In this document: piece by piece, positions 63,911 to 64,000 of the stretch
How the letters are laid out: each line of letters begins with the position of its first letter
Position numbering within the stretch: position 1 is the stretch's first letter
NCBI RefSeq assembly: GCF_029168335.1
Contig: NZ_JARGYC010000006.1
Location: 41,813-105,812, forward strand
Direction of reading: 5' to 3'
Length of the DNA: 64,000 nucleotides
DNA from: Psychromarinibacter sediminicola
GTDB taxonomy: Bacteria > Pseudomonadota > Alphaproteobacteria > Rhodobacterales > Rhodobacteraceae
Made by a program: the position numbers and the translations under genes
The notes under the pieces: model-generated
Told to the model about the DNA's origin: nothing
The model's database searches: none
Seen by the model: the letters and a program-made list of their open reading frames with translations, nothing else

Positions 63911-64000
63911 CAGGCTGCTGAAAAACTCTGCCTCGACAGGGGTTTGAGAACGTGATTCACCCTTTGCACGGCATGCTGGGGGTGATGATGCGCGGGACGG
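63911..64000 (+). mobile_element. Left end of an insertion sequence (transposase start), partial
   Basis: GGCTGCTGAAAAACTC at 63913-63928 looks like the terminal inverted repeat of an IS1182/IS5-type element. Beyond it an open frame begins MLGVMMRGT, a start seen in such transposases, and leaves the window. The right end and target duplication cannot be seen. Confidence 0.6.

Overview
The window looks like a piece of chromosome from a Rhodobacterales (Roseobacter/Rhodobacter-type) alphaproteobacterium. The base composition is GC-rich throughout. The intact ybgC-tolQ-tolR-tolA-tolB-pal-cpoB-tilS-ftsH order, a monomeric NADP isocitrate dehydrogenase, a Hint-domain protein and several small secreted proteins all fit that group. 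Genes are tightly packed, and very many are joined by 4-base ATGA/GTGA start-stop overlaps, so most are probably read as operons.

Region 1 (1-8610, minus strand) is one long catabolic operon. It begins with a NanR-like GntR repressor that sits under its own GGTATA-type operator array. A sialic-acid-type TRAP transporter (P, Q and M subunits) follows, then N-acetylneuraminate lyase, a second aldolase of the same superfamily, a mannonate-dehydratase homologue, a short-chain dehydrogenase, an RraA-like aldolase and a lactonase that runs off the window. The usual nanK/nanE kinase-epimerase genes are absent. I propose that the operon encodes an oxidative, non-phosphorylating route for sialic acid or a related nonulosonate. 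This is the most interesting system in the window.

Region 2 (8844-19880, plus strand) holds a secreted unknown, a methyltransferase, then the Tol-Pal envelope operon ending in tilS and ftsH with a strong terminator. An additional secreted copy of the TolA C-terminal domain lies between tolA and tolB. Region 3 (19890-33100) has a row of three hairpins, a MOSC protein, a Hint protein, icd, a small cysteine-rich protein, ileS (with a possible leaderless isoleucine-rich leader peptide), the KtrAB potassium system and a YcjX/GNAT/YcjF operon.

Region 4 (33092-41921) carries exporters, a monoheme protein and an accessory patch (36345-37720) with three unknown small genes and an IS4-family transposase remnant. 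After these come yebC, a UPF0173 hydrolase, a ceramidase-like membrane protein and gatCA. Region 5 (41960-57219) includes a lipoprotein-amidase pair, the RNase P RNA gene, rpmG, a Bax-inhibitor-like protein, a LysR regulator, an XRE regulator, convergent 8-oxoguanine and guanine deaminases, mgtE, 5-formyl-THF cyclo-ligase, a YmdB phosphoesterase and an SLC13 permease. Region 6 (57380-64000) has prpE, several tiny hydrophobic ORFs, small secreted proteins, a VanY-like peptidase and, at the very edge, the left end of an insertion sequence.
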